A DNA stretch of 44,628 bases from positions 1-44,628 of the forward strand of contig NZ_MUHE01000023.1 of NCBI RefSeq assembly GCF_002217405.1, read 5' to 3'. The notes under the pieces are model-generated. The model saw only the letters and a program-made list of their open reading frames with translations. It was not told the origin of the DNA and ran no database searches. Source of the DNA: Flavobacterium psychrophilum DSM 3660 = ATCC 49418. Its GTDB lineage: Bacteria > Bacteroidota > Bacteroidia > Flavobacteriales > Flavobacteriaceae. A program made the position numbers and the translations under genes. Each line of letters begins with the position of its first letter. The stretch's first letter is position 1. This document shows positions 25,583 to 33,548 of this stretch, piece after piece.

Positions 25583-25935
25583 ACTGATATCTTTTGTCCT
25601 GCAATGATTCTTGTAATAATTATGATAACTTTATAAAGATTTGACACTTAGAAAATATTCGAAGCATACACCTAGAATATCGAAAAGCGAAGTGATGACA
25701 ATAATTACATTTTTGGTTACTTCGCCTTTCGCTATCGGTCGGGTAACTTGCATGGCTTTAGATGCTGTAAATTATTTTATCGTCACTATGTTCAAAAACA
25801 CATACAAAAATATTTTTCAAATGCAGTTTGTGATACAAATCCTTATAGATTAAGTAAAGTATTCTATTTAGAACTGTAAAAAATAATTTTTCAGAAATGT
25901 TTTTGAGAATTTTGGTTCCGTTAGAGAAAAACATC
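25583..25935 (+). pseudogene. Decayed IS982-type transposase fragment (N-terminal part)
   Basis: Three frames together read like the start of an IS982-family transposase. TDIFC is at 25583-25597. NDSCNNYDNFIK is at 25603-25638 in another frame. PRISKSEVMTIITF is at 25671-25712 in a third. LHGFRCCKLFYRHYVQKH begins at 25749 and continues as IQKYFSNAV, after which stops accumulate. The pattern (T-E-I-F-C, D-D-F-C, S-K-S-E-V-M-T-I-I, G-F-R-x-x-K-x-F-Y, Y-V-Q-K-H) is what I know from Bacteroidota IS982 elements. The DDE catalytic part is missing and no terminal repeats are visible. A 32-bp palindrome-ended repeat (25716-25747) has inserted in the middle. The gap 25376-25974 holds no intact gene. 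Confidence 0.65.
25716..25747. repeat. Short GTTAC...GTAAC repeat inside the transposase remnant
   Basis: 32 bp bounded by GTTAC and GTAAC. The inside is CTTCGCCTTTCGCTATCGG then TCGGGT. A close relative lies at 28587-28612. It interrupts the transposase reading between MTIITF and LHGFRCCK. Confidence 0.5.
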
Positions 25936-25974
25936 TTTCGAAAATATTAACTTAGATAATTAGAAAAAATGATA

Positions 25975-26592
25975 TTAAAGTGCAATTAACATTTCTTTTT
26001 TTAAATAATCTAATGCAAATCTTCCTTCGTTAAACAACAAGTCTAGAATACTCAAATTGTTTATAAAACCCTGTTTCTCCTGAAATACTTGTGTGTAAGA
26101 GCTAAAAGTATTGGTGTCTTTTTTGCCGTTTGCTAAAACTCTAAAATCATCTAAACCATTTACTTCATGAAAATATTCAATAGTTTTTTGTGGTGTAAAA
26201 TCAAGCTTCAAACATTTTGATACAATTTCGATGGTTTCGATATTTAAATCCATCAAGAAAGTATGTTTTTTTGTAAAAATGGGCATCAATGCGTCTTCAT
26301 AATATTCAAAAAAAGGAGAATTTCTGTATGATGCTTCTAAGGTTTTAAAATGCTGTTTTTGCCAATCGAATGACGTTTCTAACTTTACATCTTTAGTCAT
26401 TTGCTTGCTATTCGAGTTTTTTACAGGAATATTTAGCATGAAAATGCCATTTGGACTATACAAATACATTCTGTTTCTGTTGGTTTGCTTCTGGAAGTTA
26501 TCTTCCATCTCAAGAGTAACAGTAGTGGCTTTTGCCATGGCTACAAAATGACTTATAGAAGGAAAATAGGTTGGGTGCAGTAAAATATTCAT
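25975..26592 (-). CDS. WbqC-like family protein
   Basis: This 205-residue cytoplasmic protein starts with LLHPTYFPSISHFVAMAKA and continues with DNFQKQTNRNRMYLYSPNGIFMLNIPV and DWQKQHFKTLEASYRNSPFFEYY, all typical of the WbqC-like family. In polysaccharide gene clusters WbqC members are suspected to act on sugars or in glycolipid assembly, but the reaction is not established. In Flavobacteriia it regularly follows signal peptidase I, as here. It is the last gene of the parA-led minus-strand string. Its start codon abuts one arm of the 14-bp inverted repeat that encloses the neighbouring four-helix-bundle gene. Confidence 0.85.
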   Translation of the reverse strand: MNILLHPTYFPSISHFVAMAKATTVTLEMEDNFQKQTNRNRMYLYSPNGIFMLNIPVKNSNSKQMTKDVKLETSFDWQKQHFKTLEASYRNSPFFEYYEDALMPIFTKKHTFLMDLNIETIEIVSKCLKLDFTPQKTIEYFHEVNGLDDFRVLANGKKDTNTFSSYTQVFQEKQGFINNLSILDLLFNEGRFALDYLKKEMLIAL

Positions 26593-26604
26593 TCGGTTAT
26601 TTGT
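26591..26604 (+). repeat. Left arm of 14-bp inverted repeat around the four-helix-bundle gene
   Basis: ATTCGGTTATTTGT; its exact reverse complement is at 27012-27025. A direct echo, GGTTATTTG, follows at about 26611. The arm overlaps the first base pair of the wbqC start codon. Confidence 0.6.
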
Positions 26605-26662
26605 GGATTTGGTTATTTGCTGGCTTCCGTCGATTTATTTACTTGATAGGTTCTAAGGGCAT

Positions 26663-26992
26663 TTAATTTATTGTAATCCTTTCTAAATCTCCACGTAACT
26701 TAAAATATTCATTTTCGGAGATAAATTCAATTTCAAAACAAATTATTAATTGATTAAGAACTTCAACAGCTGAACTAAATGCCATTGTGGTAAAATGGGC
26801 TTTATCTTTAAAACTGTTCCTTGCAGAACCTTCAGCAATGTTAGAACAAATTGAAATTGATGCTCTTCGTAATTGAGATATTAATCCATACTTTTCATTA
26901 TCTGGAAACTTGGAAGTTACCAAATAGATTGATTTTGAGAAATTTTTAGATTCAACCCAAACTTCTAATTTTTCAAATGAATAGGTAAACAT
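26663..26992 (-). CDS. Four-helix bundle protein (23S rRNA-intervening-sequence type)
   Basis: The 109-residue protein matches the family first found encoded in 23S rRNA intervening sequences: FEKLEVWVESKNFSKSIYLVT, then FPDNEKYGLISQLRRASISICSNIAEGSAR, then FTTMAFSSAVEVLNQLIICFEI. It folds as an antiparallel helical bundle that forms pentamers; a nucleic-acid-binding role has been suggested but not established. The gene lies between lepB and wbqC, which are normally adjacent, and is enclosed by a perfect 14-bp inverted repeat whose arms touch the lepB stop codon and the wbqC start codon. This looks like a small inserted module. It probably relies on the lepB transcript. Confidence 0.9.
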   Translation of the reverse strand: MFTYSFEKLEVWVESKNFSKSIYLVTSKFPDNEKYGLISQLRRASISICSNIAEGSARNSFKDKAHFTTMAFSSAVEVLNQLIICFEIEFISENEYFKLRGDLERITIN

Positions 26993-27011
26993 GATTTTTT
27001 ACGACTAATTA

Positions 27012-27025
27012 ACAAATAACCGAAT
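27012..27025 (-). repeat. Right arm of 14-bp inverted repeat around the four-helix-bundle gene
   Basis: ACAAATAACCGAAT, the exact reverse complement of 26591-26604. It ends on the first base of the lepB stop codon complement. Confidence 0.6.
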
Positions 27026-28566
27026 TACCCTTTTTTCTTTTTTCTAAAATAATCAAACCCGAACCAGACTACTAAAAGTATTAAGAAATATTTGAAGTAA
27101 GAAGTTGGTTGTCCGTCACCGCCCACAGTACAAAACAATCTGTCCCAACGAATTTTGTCGATGGCTTGCGACCATGGTAAATTAGGATCTACACTAAACC
27201 AAATAAAAACTGGTTTTCCTACCACGTGATCAAACGGTACAAATCCCCAATAACGACTGTCTTCGGAATTTGGTCTGTTGTCTCCCATCATCCAATAATA
27301 ATCTTGCTGAAAAGTATAATTTATTGCGGGTTTGTCATTTATAAATATTTGACCCCCTTTTTCTTCTAATTTATTTCCTTCATAAACAGTAATTAATCTT
27401 CTGTAAAAAGGTAAAGTTTCTTTGTTTAATGCGACGGTTTTTCCTGCTTCTGGTATATATATTGGACCATAATTGTCGATATTCCAGTTTTGAGTATGCG
27501 GAAATACAGCTAAATCTGGTTTTGTATTAATTAATTTTATTACAGATTTTACTCCAGGTATTTGTCTTACTTTAGCCGCTGCTTCATCGGTTACAGCTCT
27601 AAACAAATAGGTGTTTTCGCCTATGGCATATACGCCATCTGTAATTTGTAGATCTTGCATGATGTATTTTCCATCAAGAACAGATCCATCGGTAACCACT
27701 GTATAAGAATATTGAATTTTTGCTCTCTCTGGAAGAATTAATCGTTTGTTATTAATGTAAACATCTCCATTTTTTATCGAAAGATTATCGCCTGGAATCC
27801 CTTGGCAACGTTTTACATAATTTGTTCTTTTGTCTAAAGGCTTGTCTGCATGTCTTTTTGAGGTGTCAAAAAATCTATATACCGTATCATTTGGCCAGTT
27901 GAAAACAACAATATCATTTCGCTTTATGGCTTGTAATCCTGGAAATCTAAACGAAGGCAATTGTGGCCAACTAAGGTATGATTTCATTCCAACAACAGGA
28001 ATACTATCGTGTACCATGGGTAAGGCAATCGCAGTTTTAGGTGTTCTTGCACCGTAATGAAATTTGCTTACAAATAAGAAATCACCAATTAATAAAGATT
28101 TTTCTAGCGATGCCGAAGGAATATTAAACGGTTGTAACACATAACTGTGTACCATTGTTGCCACAACTATAGCAAACAATAAAGAACTTACAGTATCTCC
28201 AGTTTTTGTTGTTGCAACTAAACTTCTATCGCGTTTGTAAGTTACCTCTTCAAAATAATTGATATAATAAATATATAAACCTAGTGTAACTACACCAAGA
28301 ATGGTGTCTTTAGTCGTGTTTTTACCAAAACTTCTTAAAGTTTCTACCCAAACAACAATAAACATAATTAAGTTTACGATGGGTACAAATAATAAAGCTG
28401 TCCACCATGTTGGACGATTTATTATTTTCATTAAAACGATGGCGTTATACACAGGAATGGCAGCTTCCCATGATTTTCTACCTGCTTTTTCATATAATTT
28501 CCATGTTCCTAAATAATGTACTATTTGAAGTATTAGGAAAAATATAAACCATTGTAATATAGACAT
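27025..28566 (-). CDS. lepB: Signal peptidase I with N-terminal membrane domain
   Basis: LepB removes signal peptides from exported proteins at the outer face of the inner membrane. The 513-residue protein is much longer than E. coli LepB (324). Residues 1-115 form a separate small membrane domain (RKSWEAAIPVYNAIVLMKIINRPTWW, LLFVPIVNLIMFIVVWVE) resembling DUF5684. The peptidase then begins: FNIPSASLEKSLLIGD with nucleophile Ser153, KRCQGIPGDNLSI with the Lys base, and box E YYWMMGDNRPNSEDSRYWGFVP. The residue after the nucleophile is Leu where Met is usual. A C-terminal helix (YFKYFLILLVVWFGFDYF) follows. It is downstream of dapB in the parA-led operon. Confidence 0.94.
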   Translation of the reverse strand: MSILQWFIFFLILQIVHYLGTWKLYEKAGRKSWEAAIPVYNAIVLMKIINRPTWWTALLFVPIVNLIMFIVVWVETLRSFGKNTTKDTILGVVTLGLYIYYINYFEEVTYKRDRSLVATTKTGDTVSSLLFAIVVATMVHSYVLQPFNIPSASLEKSLLIGDFLFVSKFHYGARTPKTAIALPMVHDSIPVVGMKSYLSWPQLPSFRFPGLQAIKRNDIVVFNWPNDTVYRFFDTSKRHADKPLDKRTNYVKRCQGIPGDNLSIKNGDVYINNKRLILPERAKIQYSYTVVTDGSVLDGKYIMQDLQITDGVYAIGENTYLFRAVTDEAAAKVRQIPGVKSVIKLINTKPDLAVFPHTQNWNIDNYGPIYIPEAGKTVALNKETLPFYRRLITVYEGNKLEEKGGQIFINDKPAINYTFQQDYYWMMGDNRPNSEDSRYWGFVPFDHVVGKPVFIWFSVDPNLPWSQAIDKIRWDRLFCTVGGDGQPTSYFKYFLILLVVWFGFDYFRKKKKG

Positions 28567-28586
28567 AATTTTAGACTTTAGATTTG

Positions 28587-28612
28587 CTTCGTCAGTTCGC
28601 TGACGCTCGGGT
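28587..28612. repeat. Short CTTCG...TCGGGT repeat upstream of lepB
   Basis: CTTCG, then TCAGTTCGCTGACG (a small hairpin), then CTCGGGT. It is related to the 25716-25747 repeat and sits between two runs of a TTTAGAT-type heptamer in the dapB-lepB gap. Confidence 0.45.
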
Positions 28613-28665
28613 TAGATTTTAGATTTCTATTGAAACTAAAATTCAAATTTTAGTTTATGTTTTTG

Positions 28666-29373
28666 TTATTTGTCATTTAACGAAAGGACGTCTTTCATTG
28701 TAAAAACACCTTTTTTATTTGCAAGCCATTCGGCAGCGATAACAGCTCCCAAGGCAAAACCTTCACGGTTGTGAGCGGTATGTTTTATTTCTATTTGATC
28801 TACATCAGAATCATAAAAAACGCTGTGTGTTCCTGGTACATTTTCTACTCGTTTGGCATCAATATGAACTTCATTTTTAGCAGGATTTTCTAAAGTCCAA
28901 TTAAGATAATCAGAATTTTCAATAATACCTTTTGCTAAAGAAATTGCTGTTCCGCTTGGTGCATCTAGTTTTTGAGTGTGATGAATTTCTTCCATCGAAA
29001 CTTTATATTGATTAAATTTTGACATCATTTTTGCCAAATAATTATTCAATTCGAAGAAGATATTTACACCCAAACTAAAATTTGAACCATATATAAAACT
29101 TCCGTTTTTCGACGCGCAAAGCGACACCATTTCGTCATAATGCTCCAACCAACCTGTGGTACCACATACTACTGGTATATTAGTATCAAAACATTGCTTT
29201 ATGTTACAAACAGCGCTGTCTGGTATGCTAAAATCTATGGCAACATCTGCTTTTTCTAGACCTTCATAGTTTGAAGTGCGTCCTTTTTTTAATACAATTT
29301 CGTGACCACGTTCTAGAGCAATCCGTTCTATGACTTTGCCCATCTTACCGTAACCTAGTAATGCGATTTTCAT
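28666..29373 (-). CDS. dapB: 4-hydroxy-tetrahydrodipicolinate reductase
   Basis: DapB catalyses the NAD(P)H-dependent reduction step of the diaminopimelate/lysine pathway, feeding lysine and peptidoglycan synthesis. The 235-residue protein shows the nucleotide-binding start IALLGYGKMGKVIE, VAIDFSIPDSAV, VCGTTGWLE, and the substrate motif EIHHTQKLDAPSGTA with the catalytic His and Lys. GTHSVFYDSDVDQIEIKHTAHNREGFALGA follows. It is shorter than proteobacterial DapB (about 270), the normal size in Bacteroidota. The start codon overlaps the stop of the DUF5683 gene (TAATG). Confidence 0.95.
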   Translation of the reverse strand: MKIALLGYGKMGKVIERIALERGHEIVLKKGRTSNYEGLEKADVAIDFSIPDSAVCNIKQCFDTNIPVVCGTTGWLEHYDEMVSLCASKNGSFIYGSNFSLGVNIFFELNNYLAKMMSKFNQYKVSMEEIHHTQKLDAPSGTAISLAKGIIENSDYLNWTLENPAKNEVHIDAKRVENVPGTHSVFYDSDVDQIEIKHTAHNREGFALGAVIAAEWLANKKGVFTMKDVLSLNDK

Positions 29374-29951
29374 TAAAAATTATAATTTAAAGTTACACCT
29401 AAATTTTGAGTATAATCTGTATAGTTTTGATAAATGTCTGGTCTAACGGTCAGTTTACCATTTACATTAAACTGATGCAAATGACCATCAACATTAGCGT
29501 CAACGATATTTAAAATATACAAGGCAACGGTTACAAGTAACGACAAATCTTTTTGACGCTCAAATTGTTTCTGAGCATCAATCAGTTTTGCTTCGCTTAA
29601 ATATATCCCGCCAGTATTTTTATTATTAAACGCATCGGTACTTTGTGCACCCAAAAGCAATCGTTCTTTGTAGGCGTCACGGTATTCGTCGTACTTTTGT
29701 TTGTTCCAAACGTAAGAATAAATCCCTGTGCCTACTGCTGCAAAAACCAATGGTATTTTCCAATATTTTTTGTTGTATGCTTGTCCTAATCCAGGTAGTA
29801 GCGCCGAATAAAATGCTGCTTTAGAGGGGGCTAACGGGTTAATTTTTGTTGTTGTAGTATCTAAAGCAATTCGTCTTAAATCGTTTTGACTAAATCCAGA
29901 AAAATTCCCAAAAATAGCAACAACAAATACTGTGTAAAACCAGTTTTTCAC
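29373..29951 (-). CDS. DUF5683 domain exported protein
   Basis: This 192-residue protein has an N-terminal signal peptide (MKNWFYTVFVVAIFGNFSGFS; the first codon is GTG). The conserved part is PLAPSKAAFYSALLPGLGQAYNKKYWKIPLVFAAVGTGIYSY, followed by a second hydrophobic segment LLVTVALYILNIVDANVDGHL. This is the DUF5683 signature, a small membrane-associated domain of unknown role that regularly lies between parB and dapB in Flavobacteriia. Both junctions overlap (TAGTG with parB and TAATG with dapB), so the three are translationally coupled. Confidence 0.85.
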   Translation of the reverse strand: MKNWFYTVFVVAIFGNFSGFSQNDLRRIALDTTTTKINPLAPSKAAFYSALLPGLGQAYNKKYWKIPLVFAAVGTGIYSYVWNKQKYDEYRDAYKERLLLGAQSTDAFNNKNTGGIYLSEAKLIDAQKQFERQKDLSLLVTVALYILNIVDANVDGHLHQFNVNGKLTVRPDIYQNYTDYTQNLGVTLNYNF

Positions 29952-30847
29952 TAAGCTTTTATTAGTTTAATAATTCGATTAAAATCTTCTTCAGAATGAA
30001 AAGGAATCGTTATTTTTCCTTTGCCGTTTCCAGCTACTTTTACATCTACTTTAGTACCAAAATAATCATTAAATGATTTTTTTTCGTCTTCATTTACATC
30101 AAAAGAAGATGTTTTTGTTACCAATTCTGTTTTTTGCTTAAAGCCTTCTTGGTAGTTTTTTACCAAAGCTTCCGTTTCACGAACAGAAAGGTTCTGACTC
30201 ACGATTTTTTGATAAATATCAGTTTGAACATCATGATTTTCAACATTTATAATAGCACGACCATGCCCCATAGAAATAAAACCGTCTCGAATTCCTGTTT
30301 GAATAATTGGGTCTAATTTTAACAAACGCAAATAATTAGCAACCGTCGAACGTTTTTTTCCCACACGATCACTCATTTGTTCTTGTGTGAGCTGAATTTC
30401 ATCTATTAATCGTTGGTATGACAAAGCAATCTCTATTGGGTCAAGATCATGACGTTGAATATTTTCAACTAAAGCCATGGTTAATGATTCGTTATCATCA
30501 GCCAAACGAATATAAGCAGGAACGGTGGTTAAGCCTACAATTTTAGAGGCACGCAAACGACGCTCTCCAGAAATTAACTGGTATTTATTAAATTCAGTCT
30601 TACGAACTGTAATAGGCTGTATTACACCTAATTCTCTAATAGACGTAGCTAATTCTTGCAACGAATCTTCGTTAAAATTAGTCCTAGGTTGAAACGGATT
30701 TATTTCAATAAGTTCTAATTCTAACTCTATAATATTTCCAACTACTTTATCTGCATTTTTATCATTAACCGAGGTAATCTCATTTTCAGGATCTTTCAAT
30801 AATGCAGAAAGACCACGTCCCATTGCTTGTTTTTTTGCTAGTGCCAT
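29951..30847 (-). CDS. parB: Chromosome partitioning protein ParB
   Basis: ParB binds parS sites near the origin, spreads as a CTP-dependent clamp and stimulates ParA during chromosome segregation. The 298-residue protein has the N-terminal ParA-contact peptide (KKQAMGRGLSALL), the ParB/Srx domain with INPFQPRTNF and the CTP-binding GERRLRASKIVG, then a helix-turn-helix (TQEQMSDRVGKKRSTVANYLRLLKL) and a C-terminal dimerisation part. It starts 3 nt after the parA stop. I found no good parS in the window, which is expected if the sites lie nearer the origin. Confidence 0.96.
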   Translation of the reverse strand: MALAKKQAMGRGLSALLKDPENEITSVNDKNADKVVGNIIELELELIEINPFQPRTNFNEDSLQELATSIRELGVIQPITVRKTEFNKYQLISGERRLRASKIVGLTTVPAYIRLADDNESLTMALVENIQRHDLDPIEIALSYQRLIDEIQLTQEQMSDRVGKKRSTVANYLRLLKLDPIIQTGIRDGFISMGHGRAIINVENHDVQTDIYQKIVSQNLSVRETEALVKNYQEGFKQKTELVTKTSSFDVNEDEKKSFNDYFGTKVDVKVAGNGKGKITIPFHSEEDFNRIIKLIKA

Positions 30848-30850
30848 ATA

Positions 30851-31618
30851 TTATTTAGCATTTTTTTTAATAATTTCGTGAGCTAAACTTAAATAATTTG
30901 CAGCTCCTTTGCTTGTTGCATCATAATTTATAATGCTTTCTCCGTAACTTGGTGCCTCACTCAACTTGGTATTTCTCTGAATAATAGTATCAAAAACCAT
31001 ATTATTAAAATGTTTTTGCACCTCTTCCACCACCTGATTAGACAAACGCAAACGAGAATCATACATGGTAAGCAACAAACCTTCAATATCTAATTCAGGA
31101 TTGTGTATTTTTTGAACACTTTTTATAGTATTCAATAATTTTCCAAGACCCTCCAATGCAAAATACTCACACTGAATAGGAATTACTACAGAATCTGCCG
31201 ATGTTAAAGCATTTAGCGTTAGCAAACCCAATGATGGTGCGCAATCTATAATGATATAATCATATTTATCTTTCACAGAAGCCAATGCTTGTTTAAGCAT
31301 ATATTCTCGATTTTCTTTATCTACCAGCTCGATTTCAATAGCTACCAAGTCGATATGAGCAGGAATAACATCTACATTTGGCGACGAACTTTTTATAATA
31401 GCTTCTTCGGGCGTATTACTATGTTCTAGTATTTGGTATGTACCAATCTCGACATTTTCTACATCAATTCCTAACCCAGAACTGGCGTTTGCCTGCGGAT
31501 CAGCATCAATTAATAAGACTTTTTGTTCTAAAACACCTAGAGATGCTGCTAAATTTATAGAGGTTGTGGTTTTACCTACTCCACCTTTTTGATTAGCAAT
31601 TGCAATGATTTTACCCAT
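30851..31618 (-). CDS. parA: Chromosome partitioning ATPase ParA (Soj)
   Basis: ParA is the nucleoid-bound ATPase that moves ParB-parS complexes. The 255-residue protein has the deviant Walker A NQKGGVGKTTTSINLAA at residues 8-24, the A' motif LLIDADPQANASSGLG, Walker B YDYIIIDCAPSLGLL, and the family motif RNTKLSEAPSYGESI. No N-terminal DNA-binding extension is present, so it is the short chromosomal type. It heads the parA-parB-DUF5683-dapB-lepB-wbqC transcript. The 31619-32030 gap upstream holds an interspersed repeat and a terminator. Confidence 0.96.
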   Translation of the reverse strand: MGKIIAIANQKGGVGKTTTSINLAASLGVLEQKVLLIDADPQANASSGLGIDVENVEIGTYQILEHSNTPEEAIIKSSSPNVDVIPAHIDLVAIEIELVDKENREYMLKQALASVKDKYDYIIIDCAPSLGLLTLNALTSADSVVIPIQCEYFALEGLGKLLNTIKSVQKIHNPELDIEGLLLTMYDSRLRLSNQVVEEVQKHFNNMVFDTIIQRNTKLSEAPSYGESIINYDATSKGAANYLSLAHEIIKKNAK

Positions 31619-31715
31619 TTTATTTTTGAAATTTTGAATCGTAAAAATACAATTTTTTATGAGTATAAGAAATGTTATTTGTTAACAAAATTCAAAATTT
31701 TGAAGTTTGCTTGTT

Positions 31716-31864
31716 TCAGGAGCTAATCCAGCTATTCATTACAAGCTTTTTTCTTCTGTTGTTTTTTTTCAAGCCACAAAAAGAGCTTCTTTCAGTCGCT
31801 TTTTTCTGCCAGAAAAAAATACAACAAAATTCAAAAGGCTTTTCATTACTATCTGGGCTAAAAA
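31716..31864 (+). repeat. Interspersed repeat of the GGAGC...GGGCTAA family (copy 3)
   Basis: The left end is TCAGGAGCTAATCCAGCTAT and the right end TTTTCATTACTATCTGGGCT followed by a run of A. The interior is unlike copies 1 and 2 but shares ATTACAAGCTTTTTT with copy 4. It carries no credible gene. Confidence 0.6.
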
Positions 31865-31890
31865 AAAGAGACCGTTTTTATGATCTCTTT
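31860..31890 (-). terminator. Terminator downstream of the SDR gene
   Basis: Stem AAAGAGA/TCTCTTT (31865-31871 with 31884-31890) followed on the minus strand by a T run. It lies about 140 nt past the SDR stop. Confidence 0.5.
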
Positions 31891-32030
31891 CTAATTCTCG
31901 CTATGCTTTTTCAGTAATTTTAACCCATTGAAAGATAATTCAAGTTATCTGTTTTTAACAACATCTAATCATCTATTGTATTTCAAATCAATGTGTTTTT
32001 TTTTTACGAATTACACCCAATATATTAATC

Positions 32031-32912
32031 TTATTTATTCTTTTTTGCTTTAATCATCATCTCTAACATATCCCACATTTCTTTTGGTATTGCAGACAAA
32101 TCGTTAAATTGTCCAGCACCTTGCAACCACTCGCCACCATCTATCGTTACAACTTCACCATTAATGTATGCCGAAAAATCAGAAACTAAATAAGCCGCTA
32201 AATTAGCTAATTCTTGATGCTCGCCATTTCGTCGCAACGGAACTCTCTTCGAAGTATCAAATTTTTCGGCAAGATCACCAGGCAACAATCTATCCCAAGC
32301 GCCTTTTGTAGGAAAAGGCCCTGGCGCAATAGCATTCATACGGATTCCGTATTTTGCCCATTCTACGGCCAAACTTCTAGTCATGGCAAGAACACCTGCT
32401 TTTGCAGTAGCACTTGGCACCACATAAGCAGAACCTGTCCAAGCATAAGTAGTAACAATGTTTAGCACATTACAATTGGTTTGTTTTGCTTCTATCCAGT
32501 GTTTTCCGAAAGCCAATGTACAGTTTTTTGAACCTTTTAGAACGATATCTATTACAGTATCGAAAGCATTTGCCGATAATCTTTCTGTAGGAGAAATAAA
32601 GTTTCCTGCAGCATTGTTTAGCAACACATCTACACGACCAAAAGCCTTTAAAACTGCCGCCAACATTGCTTCTACTTGGTCATAATGACGCACATCACAT
32701 TGCAAAGGCAAGCATTTTCCACCTGTTTCAGTTTCTAATTCTTTGGCTGTATTTTGCAGTTTTTCTAAATCACGAGAAGTAATGGCTACTTTTGCCCCTA
32801 ACTCTAGAAAATATTTTGTCATGGCTTTGCCTAAACCACTTCCGCCACCTGTTACTACAATTACTTTGTCTGAAAGCGCATTATCACGGAGCATTTTTTC
32901 TGAAAAATTCAT
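32031..32912 (-). CDS. SDR oxidoreductase, 2,4-dienoyl-CoA reductase-like
   Basis: This 293-residue short-chain dehydrogenase has the NADP-binding motif VVTGGGSGLGKAM near residue 20, LLNNAAGNF, and the active-site stretch TYAWTGSAYVVPSATAKAGV. Here Ser and Lys are spaced as in mitochondrial 2,4-dienoyl-CoA reductase (DECR1) rather than the usual YxxxK. The following AVEWAKYGIRMNAIAPGPFPTKGAWDRL and GEFND-like end (GAGQFNDLSAIPKEMWDMLE) also match DECR1. The likely reaction is NADPH-dependent reduction of 2,4-dienoyl-CoA during beta-oxidation of unsaturated fatty acids. It is a single gene with its own -7 box. Confidence 0.88.
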   Translation of the reverse strand: MNFSEKMLRDNALSDKVIVVTGGGSGLGKAMTKYFLELGAKVAITSRDLEKLQNTAKELETETGGKCLPLQCDVRHYDQVEAMLAAVLKAFGRVDVLLNNAAGNFISPTERLSANAFDTVIDIVLKGSKNCTLAFGKHWIEAKQTNCNVLNIVTTYAWTGSAYVVPSATAKAGVLAMTRSLAVEWAKYGIRMNAIAPGPFPTKGAWDRLLPGDLAEKFDTSKRVPLRRNGEHQELANLAAYLVSDFSAYINGEVVTIDGGEWLQGAGQFNDLSAIPKEMWDMLEMMIKAKKNK

Positions 32913-33548
32913 AGTTTTTTATTTTGATTTTCAAATGTAGTAAAAATATTTATTATGCACGCATAGCAATAGTAAAAATCACACTGTTTTTAATATGATT
33001 TAAACTTTGTTTTTTTATCCTATCTCTTTTTAATTGGAAAGGAATTTAGAAAACAGACTATCTTATTATTAAAACTGTAGTTTTTTTGCTTTCTGCTCTG
33101 TTTTGAAGTTTTTTATTCTAGCTTCTTTATTATTATCCGTTGGGCCTAATTAATAAAGAACCCATTGTTTTAAATTACAAACCAGATAAATACATAGAAA
33201 AAAAGAGTTAGACAAACCAATTCTTGCTCACAAAGCTATATTTACTGTAAGAAAGTAAAAAATCTTGATCAAACACAATAAAACATGTGGTAATATGTTA
33301 TCAAAAAACAAATAAATTAAGCTACATCTAACGGATTTTTCTTGTAAAAAACACACTCTAAAAAGAGCTAAATTCTATTAATTACCTCCTTTTTATGCGT
33401 TAGAGATAGTTCACTTGGTTTTATTGTAAATTAAAATCTGGTAAAATTCGTTTACAAAAAAATCTCATCTCTTGTACTAACAACCAACTATTGGAAAATT
33501 AAACAACATTTTTTTCAACTACCTAAAATTAGCGACATACTAAACTAC
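32913..33548. other. 636-nt AT-rich gap without recognisable gene
   Basis: Apart from the SDR -7 box at 32932-32939 I see no gene, RNA, strong hairpin or repeat of the families found elsewhere in the window. Short runs read through in several frames but carry no recognisable motif. Confidence 0.6.
32932..32939 (-). promoter_or_regulatory. -7 box of the SDR gene
   Basis: TACATTTG on the minus strand, an exact TAnnTTTG match, 20 nt upstream of the start codon. Confidence 0.55.

Noticed and set aside
25396..25587. Open frame of 63 codons after mutB
   Set aside because: No recognisable motif and poor composition; it overlaps the start of the IS982-like remnant.
27225..27245. CACGTG core at 27233-27238 as a possible parS site near parAB
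   Set aside because: The flanks do not continue the TGTT/AACA-type palindrome expected of parS, and the site lies inside lepB coding sequence.
31672..31917. Open frame of 81 codons on the plus strand
   Set aside because: It lies almost wholly within interspersed repeat copy 3 and its terminator, is dominated by Leu, Phe and Lys from T- and A-runs, and has no family motif.
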